In this document: positions 26,098-35,696 of the stretch, piece by piece | How the letters are laid out: each line of letters opens with the position of its first letter | Position numbering within the stretch: the first letter of the stretch is position 1 | Source: Microbacterium sp. | GTDB lineage: Bacteria; Actinomycetota; Actinomycetes; Actinomycetales; Microbacteriaceae | Assembly (NCBI GenBank): GCA_031277945.1 | Contig: JAITLK010000003.1 | Location: 496,001-560,000 of the forward strand | Reading direction: 5' to 3' | Length of the DNA: 64,000 bases | Program-made: the position numbers and the translations under genes | The notes under the pieces: model-generated | Told to the model about the DNA's origin: nothing | Seen by the model: only the letters and a program-made list of their open reading frames with translations | The model's database searches: none

Positions 26098-27596
26098 GCT
26101 GCCTTCTCTCCCGCCATCAGGAGGCCGAGCACGTCGCGCGGGGTGTCCGCGGGGACGATGCCCATGATCTGTCCGCGGTACATCACCGCGATCTTGTCGG
26201 CGAGCGCCGTGACCTCGTCGAGCTCCGTGGAGACGACGATCACGGGCACACCGGAATCGCGCGTCTCGACGACGCGCTTGTGGATGAACTCGATCGAGCC
26301 GACGTCGACGCCGCGGGTGGGCTGCGACGCGATGAAGAGGGTCAGGTCGCGGCTCAGCTCGCGCGCGATGACGACCTTCTGCTGGTTTCCGCCGGACAAC
26401 GCGGCCGCCGGCGTCTGCGGCCCCTGCGTGCGGATGTCGTACTCCGCGATGCGGTCTCGCGCGAAGGTGTCGAGCGAACCGCGGCGGATCGTTCCCGCCA
26501 CCGCGAACAGCGGGTCGGAGGACCGGTCGAGGATGAGGTTCTCAGCCACCGAGAAGGAGCCGACCAGGCCGTCCTCGTTGCGGTCTTCGGGGACGAATCC
26601 CACGCCCGCGTCGAGCACCGCCCGCACGTTCTTGCCGACCAGTTCGACGTCGCCCAGTCGCGCCGAGCCGGTGACCCGGTTCTGCATGCCGACGAGGGCT
26701 TCGACGAGCTCCGTCTGGCCGTTGCCCTGCACGCCGGCGATGGCGAGCACCTCGCCGGGACGGACCTCGAAGCTGATGTGGTCCACGGCCAGCTGGCCCG
26801 AGGGAAGCTGGACGCTCAGGTCGCTGACCACCAGCCCGCCCGGGCGGATGTCGGGGGCGTTCTTGTGCACGGTGAGCTCGACCGCACGGCCCACCATGAG
26901 GGACGCCAGCTCGGTGTTGCTCGCCGTGGGCGAGGCCTCCCCCACCACGCGTCCGAGGCGGATGATGGTGATCCGATCGGCAACCTCGCGCACCTCGCGC
27001 AGCTTGTGGGTGATGAAGACGATGGCGGTGCCCTCTTCGCGCAGCTGGCGCATGATGGCCATCAGCTCATCCGTCTCCTGCGGCGTGAGCACGGCGGTGG
27101 GCTCGTCGAACACCAGCACACGGGCATCGCGCGCCAGCGCCTTGATGATCTCGACGCGCTGCTGCACACCGACGGGGAGGTCTTCGACGATCGCGTCGGG
27201 ATCGATCTCGAAGCCGAAACGTGCGGCCACGGTGCGAACGTGCTCGCGAGCGGCGTCGATGTCGAGGATGCCGGGACCGTGGGTCTGCTCGTGACCGAGC
27301 ATGACGTTCTCCGCGACCGTGAAGACCGGGATCAGCATGAAGTGCTGGTGCACCATGCCGATACCCGCGGACATCGCATCGCCGGGACCGGCGAAGTTCT
27401 GGACGACGTCGTCCAGCAGGATCTCGCCCTCGTCGGCCTGGTAGAGGCCGTACAGGACATTCATCAGGGTGGACTTTCCGGCGCCGTTCTCCCCGAGCAG
27501 CGCGTGGATCTCACCGGGCTGGACGGTCAGGGAGATGTGGTCGTTGGCGACGAGGTTGCCGAACCGCTTCGTGATTCCGCGGAGCTCAAGCTTCAT
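26094..27596 (-). CDS. Nucleoside ABC transporter ATP-binding protein, two nucleotide-binding domains (NupO/YufO type)
   Basis: A 500-residue tandem ABC ATPase. Domain 1: Walker A LLGENGAGKSTLMN, signature-equivalent PVGVQQRVEI, Walker B VLVFDEPTAVLT. Domain 2: a degenerate Walker A IAGVQGNGQTELVEAL, signature LSGGNQQKVVIAREL, and FIASQPTRGVDVG. This arrangement (one degenerate site, GN-Q signatures) is typical of ribose/nucleoside importers. It powers the two permeases encoded downstream. The gene lies 141 bases after the binding-protein gene, separated by a 16-bp hairpin. Confidence 0.93.
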   Translation of the reverse strand: MKLELRGITKRFGNLVANDHISLTVQPGEIHALLGENGAGKSTLMNVLYGLYQADEGEILLDDVVQNFAGPGDAMSAGIGMVHQHFMLIPVFTVAENVMLGHEQTHGPGILDIDAAREHVRTVAARFGFEIDPDAIVEDLPVGVQQRVEIIKALARDARVLVFDEPTAVLTPQETDELMAIMRQLREEGTAIVFITHKLREVREVADRITIIRLGRVVGEASPTASNTELASLMVGRAVELTVHKNAPDIRPGGLVVSDLSVQLPSGQLAVDHISFEVRPGEVLAIAGVQGNGQTELVEALVGMQNRVTGSARLGDVELVGKNVRAVLDAGVGFVPEDRNEDGLVGSFSVAENLILDRSSDPLFAVAGTIRRGSLDTFARDRIAEYDIRTQGPQTPAAALSGGNQQKVVIARELSRDLTLFIASQPTRGVDVGSIEFIHKRVVETRDSGVPVIVVSTELDEVTALADKIAVMYRGQIMGIVPADTPRDVLGLLMAGEKAA

Positions 27597-27691
27597 GGGT
27601 GCACCTTATCGAGGACACGGGTTCAGAGGACAGAGCGTCAACAGGCCGCGACATGCGCGCCGCCGGTGCTCGATCCGGGGTGATGACAGCA

Positions 27692-27727
27692 GATGCGGCC
27701 GGGCGGAGGATTCCGCCCGGCCGCATC
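27692..27727 (-). terminator. Attenuating hairpin between binding-protein and ATPase genes
   Basis: Perfect 16-bp GC-rich inverted repeat (27692-27707 and 27712-27727) with a 4-base loop, 10 bases after the binding-protein stop. In ABC operons such a hairpin commonly keeps the binding protein in excess over the membrane parts. Read-through must occur for the ATPase and permease genes unless they have a separate promoter, which I do not see. Confidence 0.72.
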
Positions 27728-27737
27728 CGGGAGTGGG

Positions 27738-28871
27738 TCAGGCCTTCGGGGAGGAGACCGAGGTGACCGTGATCTTGCCGTCGATGATGTCCTTCTTCAG
27801 GGCATCCAGCTTGTCGGTGAGACCGGCGGGCAGCTTCGACTCGAAGTCGTGGAAGCTGGAGAGGCCGACACCGTCGTTGGCGAGCGTGCCCAGGTAGGGG
27901 GTCACGTCCACGTTGCCGGCAGCGGCCTCCTTGACGGAGGTGTACACGGCCTCATCGATGCGCTTCATGATCGAGACGAGCACCTTGTCGGCGACCGACG
28001 GGTCGGACACGGCCACGTCGGAGTCGACACCGAGCATCACGTCACCCTCTGCCATGGCGGCAGCAGCCGACTGGTAGATCGGTCCGCCGACGGGCAGCAG
28101 GACGTCCGCGCCCTGGTCCAGCAGCGACTGAGCGGTCTGCTTGGCGGTGTCGTTGGCCGCGAAGCCACCCGTCATCTGACCGTTCTGTGCGGCGACGTCC
28201 CAGCCGATGGCCTCGACGTTCTTGCTGTTGTCCTCGTTGAACTTCTTCACACCGTCGACGAAGCCGTCCATGAAGATGGTGACCGGCGGAATCGGGATGC
28301 CACCGAAGGTGCCGACCTTGTTGACACCGCTCGCGTCGGACCATGCAGCCGCAGCGTAACCGCCGAGGTATGCGGCCTGAACGGTGTCGAACAGCAGCGG
28401 CTTGATGTTCGGTGCGTCGGTCTTGCCGTCCTGGTCGACATCGGCCGAGTCGTCGATGATCGCGTAGTTGATGTCCGGGTTGGCCTTGGCCGAGTCCACC
28501 GTCGCAGCGGCGAGCTTGAAGCCGACCGTGACGATGTAGGTGCAGTTCTGGCTGACCAGCTGCTCCAGGTTGGGGGCGTAGTCGCTGTCGCCGTCGGACT
28601 GCAGCTCGACGGTCTTGACACCGAGCTCGGCGGCGATCTTGTCGAGGCCCTCCTTGGCGGACTGGTTGAACGACTTGTCGTTCCAGCCGCCGTCGTCAGA
28701 GACGATGCAGGGCTTGAAGTTGCTGTCTGCGGGCTTCTCGGCGCCGCCGGTGGCGCCTGCGCCCGACGTCGACGTGGTGTCTTCGGGTGCGGCACCACAG
28801 CCGGCGAGCGCGAAGAGCAGGCCGGCTGCTGCTGCGACGCCCACGATCTTCTTGGTGGTTGAGATGGTCAC
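27738..28871 (-). CDS. BMP-family nucleoside-binding lipoprotein
   Basis: A 377-residue substrate-binding protein with a lipoprotein signal: KK near the N-terminus, a hydrophobic stretch and the lipobox ALAGC, lipid-anchored Cys25. A Thr/Ser/Gly/Ala linker follows. The body shows CIVSDDGGWNDKSFNQSAKEG (BMP/PnrA family entry; key residues Asp-x5-D-x-S-F-N), VGFKLA and GADVLLPVGGP. It captures nucleosides outside the membrane for the ABC transporter encoded downstream. The start is GTG at 28871 with ggagg 5 bases upstream. Regulation may come through the palindrome about 120 bases upstream. Confidence 0.92.
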   Translation of the reverse strand: MTISTTKKIVGVAAAAGLLFALAGCGAAPEDTTSTSGAGATGGAEKPADSNFKPCIVSDDGGWNDKSFNQSAKEGLDKIAAELGVKTVELQSDGDSDYAPNLEQLVSQNCTYIVTVGFKLAAATVDSAKANPDINYAIIDDSADVDQDGKTDAPNIKPLLFDTVQAAYLGGYAAAAWSDASGVNKVGTFGGIPIPPVTIFMDGFVDGVKKFNEDNSKNVEAIGWDVAAQNGQMTGGFAANDTAKQTAQSLLDQGADVLLPVGGPIYQSAAAAMAEGDVMLGVDSDVAVSDPSVADKVLVSIMKRIDEAVYTSVKEAAAGNVDVTPYLGTLANDGVGLSSFHDFESKLPAGLTDKLDALKKDIIDGKITVTSVSSPKA

Positions 28872-28992
28872 TCAGGCCTCCACGGGATAGGCCCCGCGGA
28901 CTTCACGGGAGCAATCGAAAACTACCCGGAAACATGCGCGCTTCGACGGGTGCAGGTCCAATGGTTATCGAGATGCAACAGATCCTCAACGT

Positions 28993-29010
28993 CGTGCTCA
29001 TATGAGCACG
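28993..29010. promoter_or_regulatory. 18-bp perfect palindrome upstream of the nucleoside operon
   Basis: cgtgctcatatgagcacg, a perfect 9+9 palindrome, in the 206-base gap between manC and the binding-protein gene. On the minus strand it is followed at once by acgTTGAGG, a possible -35. The size and symmetry fit a dimeric regulator (LacI-, DeoR- or SorC-like). No -10 could be fixed with confidence. The regulator is not encoded next door. Confidence 0.6.
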
Positions 29011-29077
29011 AAGGCCAAATTCTGCCCGCGATTCTGCGCGCTGACCTGCGCAGATGATCACGCCGAAGAGTGCACGA

Positions 29078-30196
29078 CTACAGCACGTCCCCACGGCCGG
29101 TGAGCTTGAGGGCGTCTACGACGCCCTTCACCCGCTGCGCGTGCTCACTGGTGGTCACCAGCAGCGCGTCCGGGGTGTCGACCACCACGATGTCGCGCAC
29201 CCCGATCAGGGAGATGACCCGCTTGGTCTGGCTGACCACGATGCCGCTGGACGCGTCCGCGAGCACGCGGGCCTCGGCTCCGATGATGGCCAGATCGCTG
29301 GGCCGGCCGCGGTTCTGCAGCTTGGCGAGACTCGCGAAGTCGCCCACGTCGTCCCAGTCGAAGTGTCCCGGGATCACGGCGAGCCGGCCCGCATCGGCGG
29401 CGGGCTCGGCGACGGAGTAGTCGATGGCGATCTTCTCGAGCCGCGGCCAGATCCGATCGACCGCGGGGCCTCGCAGATCCTTGTCGTCCCATGCCTCCGC
29501 CAGCTCGATGAGACCCGCGTGCAACGCGGGCTTCGTCCGGCGCAGCTCCTCAAGAAGCACATCGGCGCGGGAGATGAACATGCCGGCGTTCCAGAGGTAG
29601 GTGCGCTCCTCGAGGTACTGCTTGGCGGTGTCGAGATCGGGCTTCTCGACGAAACGCTCGACCAGCGCTGCCTCGGGGGCTCCGTCCACCGCGAGCTCGT
29701 CATCGGCGCGCTTGATGTAGCCGAATCCCACGGACGGCTCCGTGGGCGTGATGCCGATCGTGCAGATGTAGCCCGCGCGGGCGACGGCCACTGCCTGCTG
29801 CACCGCCCACTCGAACACGCGCTCGCCGCGGATCACGTGGTCGGCGGCGAAGGAACCGATGATGACGTCGGGGTTGCGGCGGTGCAGGATCGCGGCGGCC
29901 AGGCCGATCGCGGCCGAGGACTCTCGCGGCTCGGACTCCAGGAACACGTTCACATCGGCGAGGTCGGGAAGGTGCTCCTCGACCGCAGCGCGGTGGGCGC
30001 GCCCGGTAACCACCGCGATGCGGTCGGGTCCAGCCAGCGGCAGCAGACGATCCCACGTGTCGCGCAGCAGCGAATGTCCGGAGCCCGTCAGATCGTGCAG
30101 GAACTTCGGCGCGTCGGCGCGGGACAGCGGCCAGAGGCGGCTGCCGATTCCTCCTGCCGGGATCACAGCGTAGAAGTCGTCCAAGGGCGCAGTCAT
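29078..30196 (-). CDS. manC: Mannose-1-phosphate guanylyltransferase
   Basis: A 372-residue nucleotidyltransferase: VIPAGGIGSRLWPLSRADAPKF is the GTP-binding signature (key residues G-G-x-G-x-R-x-W-P-L-S and PK), FAADHVI the metal site, and ERFVEKPD the sugar-binding motif. It makes GDP-mannose from mannose-1-phosphate and GTP for cell-wall and lipoglycan mannosylation. The ATG at 30196 is preceded by TACGGT (30208-30203) with a 6-base gap, a leaderless-type promoter; a longer open frame upstream has no matching homology. Divergent from sdhC. Confidence 0.92.
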   Translation of the reverse strand: MTAPLDDFYAVIPAGGIGSRLWPLSRADAPKFLHDLTGSGHSLLRDTWDRLLPLAGPDRIAVVTGRAHRAAVEEHLPDLADVNVFLESEPRESSAAIGLAAAILHRRNPDVIIGSFAADHVIRGERVFEWAVQQAVAVARAGYICTIGITPTEPSVGFGYIKRADDELAVDGAPEAALVERFVEKPDLDTAKQYLEERTYLWNAGMFISRADVLLEELRRTKPALHAGLIELAEAWDDKDLRGPAVDRIWPRLEKIAIDYSVAEPAADAGRLAVIPGHFDWDDVGDFASLAKLQNRGRPSDLAIIGAEARVLADASSGIVVSQTKRVISLIGVRDIVVVDTPDALLVTTSEHAQRVKGVVDALKLTGRGDVL

Positions 30197-30325
30197 GCCC
30201 TCACCGTACCGTCCCCCGTGAGCGCGTTCCTGGCGGCTCGCACAGTCTGGGGACGGGCCCGAGCCCGTCCGGCGGCGGCACGCCCGGACGGGAGCGGTTA
30301 CCCCCAGGAGTAAGGGTGTCCTTTC

Positions 30326-30354
30326 TCGACCCTTCTGCACGGCGGGCATAGGAT
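30326..30354 (+). promoter_or_regulatory. Probable promoter of the sdhCDAB operon
   Basis: TCGACC (30326-30331) and TAGGAT (30349-30354) are 17 bases apart; transcription would start about 50 bases before the sdhC GTG. The intervening leader carries gggagga, the ribosome site. Confidence 0.55.
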
Positions 30355-30411
30355 GTTGATGCGCCCGCGTGCCGTTCACGCCTGCGCTTCTCATCGATCA
30401 GGGAGGACGAC

Positions 30412-30846
30412 GTGTCCACAAGCGCTCGCTTGACACCGTCGGTATCCGAGACCACATCGAAGACGCCGCGCGGAACCCTGTACCGGGGTAACGAAGGCAT
30501 GTGGTCCTGGGTTCTGCACCGCATCACCGGTGTCGCGATCTTCTTCTTCCTGCTGGTCCACGTACTGGACTCGGCATTGCTGACTGTGTCGCCGGAGGCG
30601 TACGACGCCGTCATCGGCACGTACAAGAACCCGGTCATGGGTCTGGGAGAGACGGTGCTGGTCGCCGCGATCGCCTTCCACGCGTTCAACGGTCTGCGCA
30701 TCATCCTCGTCGACTTCTGGTCGAAGGGTGCCAAGTACCAGCGTCAGCTCTTCTGGGGCGTCATCGCCGTCTGGGTCGTGGTCATGGCCGGCTTCGCCCC
30801 CGCGCACCTCGTGCGTGTGTTCAGCTCTGTGGGAGGTGGTCACTGA
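30412..30846 (+). CDS. sdhC: Succinate dehydrogenase cytochrome b556 subunit
   Basis: A 144-residue membrane anchor with three hydrophobic segments. MWSWVLHRITGVAIFFFLLVHVLD carries the SdhC signature (H-R-x-T-G; two His candidates for haem ligation) and AFHAFNGLRIILVDF the third. It binds haem and quinone with SdhD and holds SdhAB on the membrane. GTG start at 30412 with gggaggacgac before it. Stop overlaps sdhD start (TGATG). Confidence 0.92.
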   Translation: MSTSARLTPSVSETTSKTPRGTLYRGNEGMWSWVLHRITGVAIFFFLLVHVLDSALLTVSPEAYDAVIGTYKNPVMGLGETVLVAAIAFHAFNGLRIILVDFWSKGAKYQRQLFWGVIAVWVVVMAGFAPAHLVRVFSSVGGGH

Positions 30847-31292
30847 TGACCGCGGAGATGCTCGCGATGCCGCGCACGCCGCACGTCAAGCGCAACGGCG
30901 GCTTCAACCTCCAGAAGTGGGGCTGGCTCTACATGCGCATCAGCGGCGTGCTGCTGATCGTGCTGATCTTCGGACACCTGTTCGTCAACCTCCTCACGGG
31001 TGAGGGCATCCACCAGATCACGTTCGGATTCGTGGCGGGCAAGTACGCCGGCGGTTTCTGGCAGGTCTGGGATGGGCTCATGCTCTGGCTCGCGCTGATC
31101 CACGGCGCGAACGGCATGACCACCGTCACCAACGACTACGTGACCCACAAGACCGTTCGCACGGTGCTCGTCAGCCTGATCTGGATCGCCGCTGCGGTCC
31201 TCATCATCCTCGGCACCTACGTCGTGATCGCCTTCGACCCCTGCATCGGCGCCACTGCCGGTGACGTGGTCGCCGGCGTGACGTGCAGTTGA
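30846..31292 (+). CDS. sdhD: Succinate dehydrogenase hydrophobic membrane anchor
   Basis: A 148-residue membrane anchor with three hydrophobic segments, e.g. [19 protein letters not shown] and [17 protein letters not shown]; His residues in HLFVNL and LIHGANG are candidate haem or quinone-site residues. It completes the membrane part of complex II. The ATG at 30846 overlaps the sdhC stop by one base. Order C-D-A-B is the usual actinobacterial type. Confidence 0.91.
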   Translation: MTAEMLAMPRTPHVKRNGGFNLQKWGWLYMRISGVLLIVLIFGHLFVNLLTGEGIHQITFGFVAGKYAGGFWQVWDGLMLWLALIHGANGMTTVTNDYVTHKTVRTVLVSLIWIAAAVLIILGTYVVIAFDPCIGATAGDVVAGVTCS

Positions 31293-31318
31293 GCGGGAAC
31301 CCCGAGAGGCATCACAGC

Positions 31319-33121
31319 GTGGCTACAGAGACAGCAGACTCGTACGTCAAGGACGGCGTGCACTACCACCAGTTCGACGTCGTCATCGTCGGTGCCGGCG
31401 GTGCCGGCATGCGCGCGGCGATCGAAGCGGGCCCCGGAGCGAAGACCGCGGTCATCTCCAAGCTCTACCCGACGCGATCCCACACGGGAGCAGCGCAGGG
31501 CGGCATGGCCGCCGCGCTCGGCAACGTCGAAGAGGACAGCTGGGAGTGGCACACCTTCGACACCGTCAAGGGCGGCGACTACCTCGTCGACCAGGACGCG
31601 GCGGAGATCCTCGCGAAGGAGGCCATCGACGCGGTCATCGACCTGGAGAACATGGGCCTCCCCTTCAACCGCACCCCCGAGGGGAAGATCGACCAGCGTC
31701 GCTTCGGCGGTCACACCCGCGATCACGGCAAGGCGCCGGTGCGTCGCGCCTGCTACGCGGCCGACCGTACCGGCCACATGATCCTGCAGACGCTGTTCCA
31801 GAACTGCGTCCGCCTCGGCATCAACTTCTTCAACGAGTTCTACGCTCTCGACCTCATCACCGTGGGCGAGGGTGCGGACACGAAGATCGCGGGCGTCGTC
31901 GCCTACGAGCTGGCCACGGGCGAGATCCACGTGTTCCACTCCAAGGCAGTCGTCTTCGCCACCGGCGGTTTCGGCAAGATGTTCAAGACCACCTCCAACG
32001 CCCACACCCTCACCGGTGACGGCGTCGGCATCATCTGGCGCAAGAAGCTGCCGCTGGAGGACATGGAGTTCTTCCAGTTCCACCCCACCGGCCTCGCGGG
32101 CCTGGGCATCCTCCTCACCGAGGGTGCGCGCGGTGAGGGAGCCATCCTGCGAAACGCCTCCGGTGAGCGCTTCATAGAGCGTTACGCCCCCACCATCAAG
32201 GACCTCGCACCGCGTGACATCGTGGCGCGCTCGATGGTCCAGGAGGTGCTGGACGGGCGCGGTGCCGGACCCCACAAGGACTACGTGCTGCTGGACTGCA
32301 CACACCTCGGTGCCGAGGTTCTGGAGACCAAGCTCCCCGACATCACCGAGTTCGCACGCACCTACCTGGGCGTGGACCCCGTGGTCGAGCCGGTTCCGGT
32401 GATGCCGACGGCGCACTACGCCATGGGCGGCATCCCCACCAACAACGACGCCGAGGTCCTCGCGGACAACAACACGGTGGTCCCCGGCCTGTACGCGGCC
32501 GGTGAGTGCGCCTGCGTGTCGGTGCACGGCTCCAACCGCCTCGGAACCAACTCGCTGCTGGACATCAACGTGTTCGGCAAGCGCGCCGGCCGCAACGCGG
32601 TGAAGTACGCCAGCTCGGCGGAGTTCGTGCCGCTTCCGGAGAACCCCGCGCAGGCGGTCATCGACATGGTCGAGGGCGTCCGCAACGCGAAGGGCACGGA
32701 GCGCATCGCCACGCTGCGCAAGCGCCTGCAGGACGAGATGGACATGAAGGCTCAGGTGTTCCGCACCGAGGAGTCGCTCACCAGCGTGCTGGGCACCATC
32801 GAGGAGCTGCGCGAGCGCTACAAGAACATCTACGTCGACGACAAGGGCCGTCGCTTCAACACCGATCTGCTCGAGGCGATCGAGCTGGGCTTCCTGCTCG
32901 ATCTCGCCGAGGTGGTCGTGTACGCGGCTCGCAACCGCGAGGAGAGCCGCGGCGGTCACATGCGTGACGACTTCCCGAAGCGCGACGACGAGAACTACAT
33001 GAAGCACACGATGGCCTACCTCACCGGTGACCCCCACTCCGATGACGCCACCGACCACATCAAGCTGGACTGGAAGCCCGTCGTCGTCACCCGCTACCAG
33101 CCGATGGAGAGGAAGTACTGA
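31319..33121 (+). CDS. sdhA: Succinate dehydrogenase flavoprotein subunit
   Basis: A 600-residue flavoprotein. [13 protein letters not shown] (residues 23-34) binds FAD; His55 in [10 protein letters not shown] is the covalent FAD attachment site; [15 protein letters not shown] holds active-site residues; [10 protein letters not shown] and [15 protein letters not shown] are further family marks. It oxidises succinate to fumarate in the TCA cycle and respiratory chain. GTG at 31319 is chosen because gagagg precedes it at proper distance and it starts 27 bases after the sdhD stop; an in-frame GTG at 31283 would overlap sdhD. Overlaps sdhB by one base. Confidence 0.95.
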   Translation: MATETADSYVKDGVHYHQFDVVIVGAGGAGMRAAIEAGPGAKTAVISKLYPTRSHTGAAQGGMAAALGNVEEDSWEWHTFDTVKGGDYLVDQDAAEILAKEAIDAVIDLENMGLPFNRTPEGKIDQRRFGGHTRDHGKAPVRRACYAADRTGHMILQTLFQNCVRLGINFFNEFYALDLITVGEGADTKIAGVVAYELATGEIHVFHSKAVVFATGGFGKMFKTTSNAHTLTGDGVGIIWRKKLPLEDMEFFQFHPTGLAGLGILLTEGARGEGAILRNASGERFIERYAPTIKDLAPRDIVARSMVQEVLDGRGAGPHKDYVLLDCTHLGAEVLETKLPDITEFARTYLGVDPVVEPVPVMPTAHYAMGGIPTNNDAEVLADNNTVVPGLYAAGECACVSVHGSNRLGTNSLLDINVFGKRAGRNAVKYASSAEFVPLPENPAQAVIDMVEGVRNAKGTERIATLRKRLQDEMDMKAQVFRTEESLTSVLGTIEELRERYKNIYVDDKGRRFNTDLLEAIELGFLLDLAEVVVYAARNREESRGGHMRDDFPKRDDENYMKHTMAYLTGDPHSDDATDHIKLDWKPVVVTRYQPMERKY

Positions 33122-33879
33122 TGTCGACTGATCTCGCCGGGGCGCCCACCAACGACTCCGGTGTGCAGGCCTACACGGTCACGTTCATCATCCGTCGTTT
33201 CGACCCGGAGCAGGACGCCGAGCCGCGCTGGGTGGACTACGACGTGGAACTGTACGCCACCGACCGCGTGCTGGACGCGCTGCACAAGATCAAGTGGGAG
33301 GTCGACGGTTCGCTGTCGTTCCGCCGCTCGTGCGCGCACGGCATCTGCGGCTCGGACGCGATGCGCATCAACGGCCGCAACCGCCTCGCCTGCAAGACGC
33401 TCATCAAGGACCTGGACATCTCCAAGCCGATCTACGTCGAGGCGATCAAGGGCCTGCCGCTGGAGAAGGACCTCATCGTGGACATGGAGCCGTTCTTCGC
33501 GTCCTACCGCGAGGTTCAGCCCTTCCTGCAGCCCGCGAAGGCGGCCGAGCCCGGCAAGGAGCGCACGCAGTCGATCGTCGAGCGCGAGCGCTTCGATGAC
33601 ACCACCAAGTGCATCCTGTGCGCGGCGTGCACGTCGTCCTGCCCCGTCTTCTGGACGGATGGGCAGTACTTCGGCCCCGCAGCCATCGTCAACGCGCACC
33701 GCTTCATCTTCGACTCGCGTGACGATGCCGCAGACGTGCGCCTGGACATCCTCAACGACAAGGAAGGCGTGTGGCGCTGCCGCACCACCTTCAACTGCAC
33801 CGAGGCGTGCCCCCGTGGCATCGAGGTCACCAAGGCCATCGCCGAGGTAAAGCAGGCGGTTCTGTCGGGCCGTCGCTGA
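33121..33879 (+). CDS. sdhB: Succinate dehydrogenase iron-sulfur subunit
   Basis: A 252-residue protein. N-terminal ferredoxin domain with CAHGICGSDAMRINGRNRLAC-type cluster spacing (cysteines in SCAHGICG and RLAC) for [2Fe-2S]; C-terminal CILCAACTSSCP and CRTTFNCTEACP carry the [4Fe-4S] and [3Fe-4S] ligands. It moves electrons from SdhA to quinone. It is followed by a 21-bp terminator hairpin, ending the operon. Confidence 0.95.
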   Translation: MSTDLAGAPTNDSGVQAYTVTFIIRRFDPEQDAEPRWVDYDVELYATDRVLDALHKIKWEVDGSLSFRRSCAHGICGSDAMRINGRNRLACKTLIKDLDISKPIYVEAIKGLPLEKDLIVDMEPFFASYREVQPFLQPAKAAEPGKERTQSIVERERFDDTTKCILCAACTSSCPVFWTDGQYFGPAAIVNAHRFIFDSRDDAADVRLDILNDKEGVWRCRTTFNCTEACPRGIEVTKAIAEVKQAVLSGRR

Positions 33880-33886
33880 GTTCTCG

Positions 33887-33931
33887 CAGAACGAGAGAGG
33901 CGCCGTCGATGACGGCGCCTCTCTCGTTCTG
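33887..33931 (+). terminator. Terminator hairpin of the sdh operon
   Basis: Perfect 21-bp inverted repeat (33887-33907 and 33911-33931) with a 3-base loop, 7 bases after the sdhB stop, followed by ttag. Strongest hairpin of the central region. Confidence 0.88.
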
Positions 33932-33999
33932 TTAGCGGCGAGGTGCCGCTTGCGTCAACCCTGCCCGGCGCCGCGGAACGGATCGGTTAGCGTGGAGGG

Positions 34000-34452
34000 G
34001 TGAGCGCCATCCGAGTCATCGCCGTCGGCCTGCCCGTCCGAGAGGGGCGCGTGCTGGCCCTGGAGAGCGTCGAAGAGGCAACCGGGCAGCGGTTCCTGCG
34101 GGCCATCGGAGGAGGCGTCGAGTTCGGCGAGACCGCCGCGCAGGCGGTCCGACGCGAGTTCGTCGAAGAGCTCGGGATCGAGCCGGACGAGGTCGAGCTG
34201 ATCTCGGTGACGGAGAACCTCTTCTCATACGAGGGCGAGCCGGGCCACGAGATCGCCTTCATCTTCGCCGCCCGCGGGTTCGCGCTGGAGGAGATCCCGC
34301 TCGATGCGACGCTGTTCGTCCTCGATGAGGGAAGCCCGATCCGCTGGCACGAGATCTCTGACATCGACCCGATGGACTTCCCGCTCTATCCCGAAGGCGC
34401 GCCGGCAGCGCTCGACGCGGCGGCAGCATTCTCGGTCGGGGCGGCGGCATGA
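34000..34452 (+). CDS. Nudix hydrolase
   Basis: A 150-residue Nudix protein. The Nudix box reads G-G-V-E-F-G-E-x7-R-E-F-V-E-E-L-G-I (residues ~38-60), complete with catalytic Glu and Arg. It hydrolyses a nucleoside diphosphate linked to another group; the substrate is not clear, but the strong acidic C-terminal half resembles ADP-ribose/NTP-type members. GTG at 34000 follows TAGCGT (33988-33993) by 6 bases, with ggaggg between, a leaderless-type start. The stop overlaps the next gene by 4 bases. Confidence 0.86.
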   Translation: MSAIRVIAVGLPVREGRVLALESVEEATGQRFLRAIGGGVEFGETAAQAVRREFVEELGIEPDEVELISVTENLFSYEGEPGHEIAFIFAARGFALEEIPLDATLFVLDEGSPIRWHEISDIDPMDFPLYPEGAPAALDAAAAFSVGAAA

Positions 34453-35696
34453 GCGAGGTCGACAGCCGCAAGGCGGCGGAACAGGGCGAGAACGAGGCGT
34501 CGGGACCGGCGACGGTAGTGCAGCAGGCGCAGCAGACCGCCGAGAAGGTGATGCAGTGGTTCCCGGTGCGCGTGTTCCAGCGCTTCTCTCGCCGGAACGG
34601 CCAGACACTCGCCGCCGGGGTCAGCTACCAGGCGCTGTTCGCGATCTTCGCCGCGCTGTATCTGGCGTTCGCTGTCGCCGGACTGTGGCTGGGCAGCAAC
34701 GCCGCCGCCATCGACGGTCTGATCGATGTGATCAACCAGTACCTGCCGGGGGCGATCAAGAAGAGCGGGGGGATCATCTCGCCGGACGCCGTTCATGACG
34801 TCGCCTCGCAGAGTGCCACCACCCTCGGCGTCACGGGTATCGTCGCCCTCTTCGTCGTGCTGTTCACCGCCGTCGGGTGGATCGGGGCCATCCGCGCCAC
34901 CGTACGCGACATATTCGGTCTTCCCAACGAGACCGGCAATGCGATCTTGCTCAAGGTGCGCGACCTTCTCGCGGCCATCGGATTCGCAGTCCTCCTGCTC
35001 ATCGGAGCAGTCCTGGGTTGGGGAACCACCTCGGCGTTCAGCTGGCTCTTCTCCCTCCTGCAGTGGACGGACGACGGATGGCTCGCCCTCGTGAGTCGGG
35101 TGGTGTCGATCGCCGTGCTCTTCGCCGTGAACACCGTGACGCTCGTCGTCCTGTTCCGTTTCCTCACGGCGACTTCCCTGAGCACACGCCACGTGCTTCC
35201 GGGCGCGCTCCTCGGCGGCGGCGCGGTGGCGGTGTTGCAGCTCGCGTTCGGTTTCCTGATCGGCAAGACGCCGAGCAACCCGCTGCTCGTCACCTTCGCG
35301 GTGCTGATCGGTCTCCTGCTCTGGATCCGCTTCGTGATGATGGCGATCCTGCTGTCGGCGGCGTGGGTAGCCGAATCCGCCGATGACCACGACGTCGTGA
35401 TCGAGCGCGTCGGAGCGCGCGAGCAGCGTATCCAGGACGCGCTCGTCCTGTTGGATGCCGCCCAGCTGGAGCTCACCGAGGCGCGGGGAGCCGCGGCCGA
35501 GGCCGGGTTCTGGCATCGCCGGGGCGCGCGTCGGGACGTGGCGCACGCCGAGGAGAAGCTCGAGCTGCGTCAGCACGAACTGGAGGAGCTGGAGGCGGCT
35601 CCCGCCGAGCGCATCACCGCACGCCAGCGCATCGAGCAGACCCTCCTGCGCGAGCGCGAGCTGAAGCGCCAGCGCGACGGCTCGTCACCCGACTGA
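34449..35696 (+). CDS. YihY/BrkB-family membrane protein (copy 1)
   Basis: A 415-residue protein. After a ~40-residue cytosolic lead, the BrkB-type core shows RNGQTLAAGVSYQALFAIFAAL, then six hydrophobic segments and the repeat-like GKTPSNPLLVTFAVLIGLLLW. The last ~100 residues (355-415) are charged and Ala/Glu-rich, likely a coiled coil (AEEKLELRQHELEELEAA). Function of the family is not settled; it was once called ribonuclease BN in error. It is coupled to the Nudix gene, and a paralogue follows directly. Confidence 0.83.
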   Translation: MSEVDSRKAAEQGENEASGPATVVQQAQQTAEKVMQWFPVRVFQRFSRRNGQTLAAGVSYQALFAIFAALYLAFAVAGLWLGSNAAAIDGLIDVINQYLPGAIKKSGGIISPDAVHDVASQSATTLGVTGIVALFVVLFTAVGWIGAIRATVRDIFGLPNETGNAILLKVRDLLAAIGFAVLLLIGAVLGWGTTSAFSWLFSLLQWTDDGWLALVSRVVSIAVLFAVNTVTLVVLFRFLTATSLSTRHVLPGALLGGGAVAVLQLAFGFLIGKTPSNPLLVTFAVLIGLLLWIRFVMMAILLSAAWVAESADDHDVVIERVGAREQRIQDALVLLDAAQLELTEARGAAAEAGFWHRRGARRDVAHAEEKLELRQHELEELEAAPAERITARQRIEQTLLRERELKRQRDGSSPD

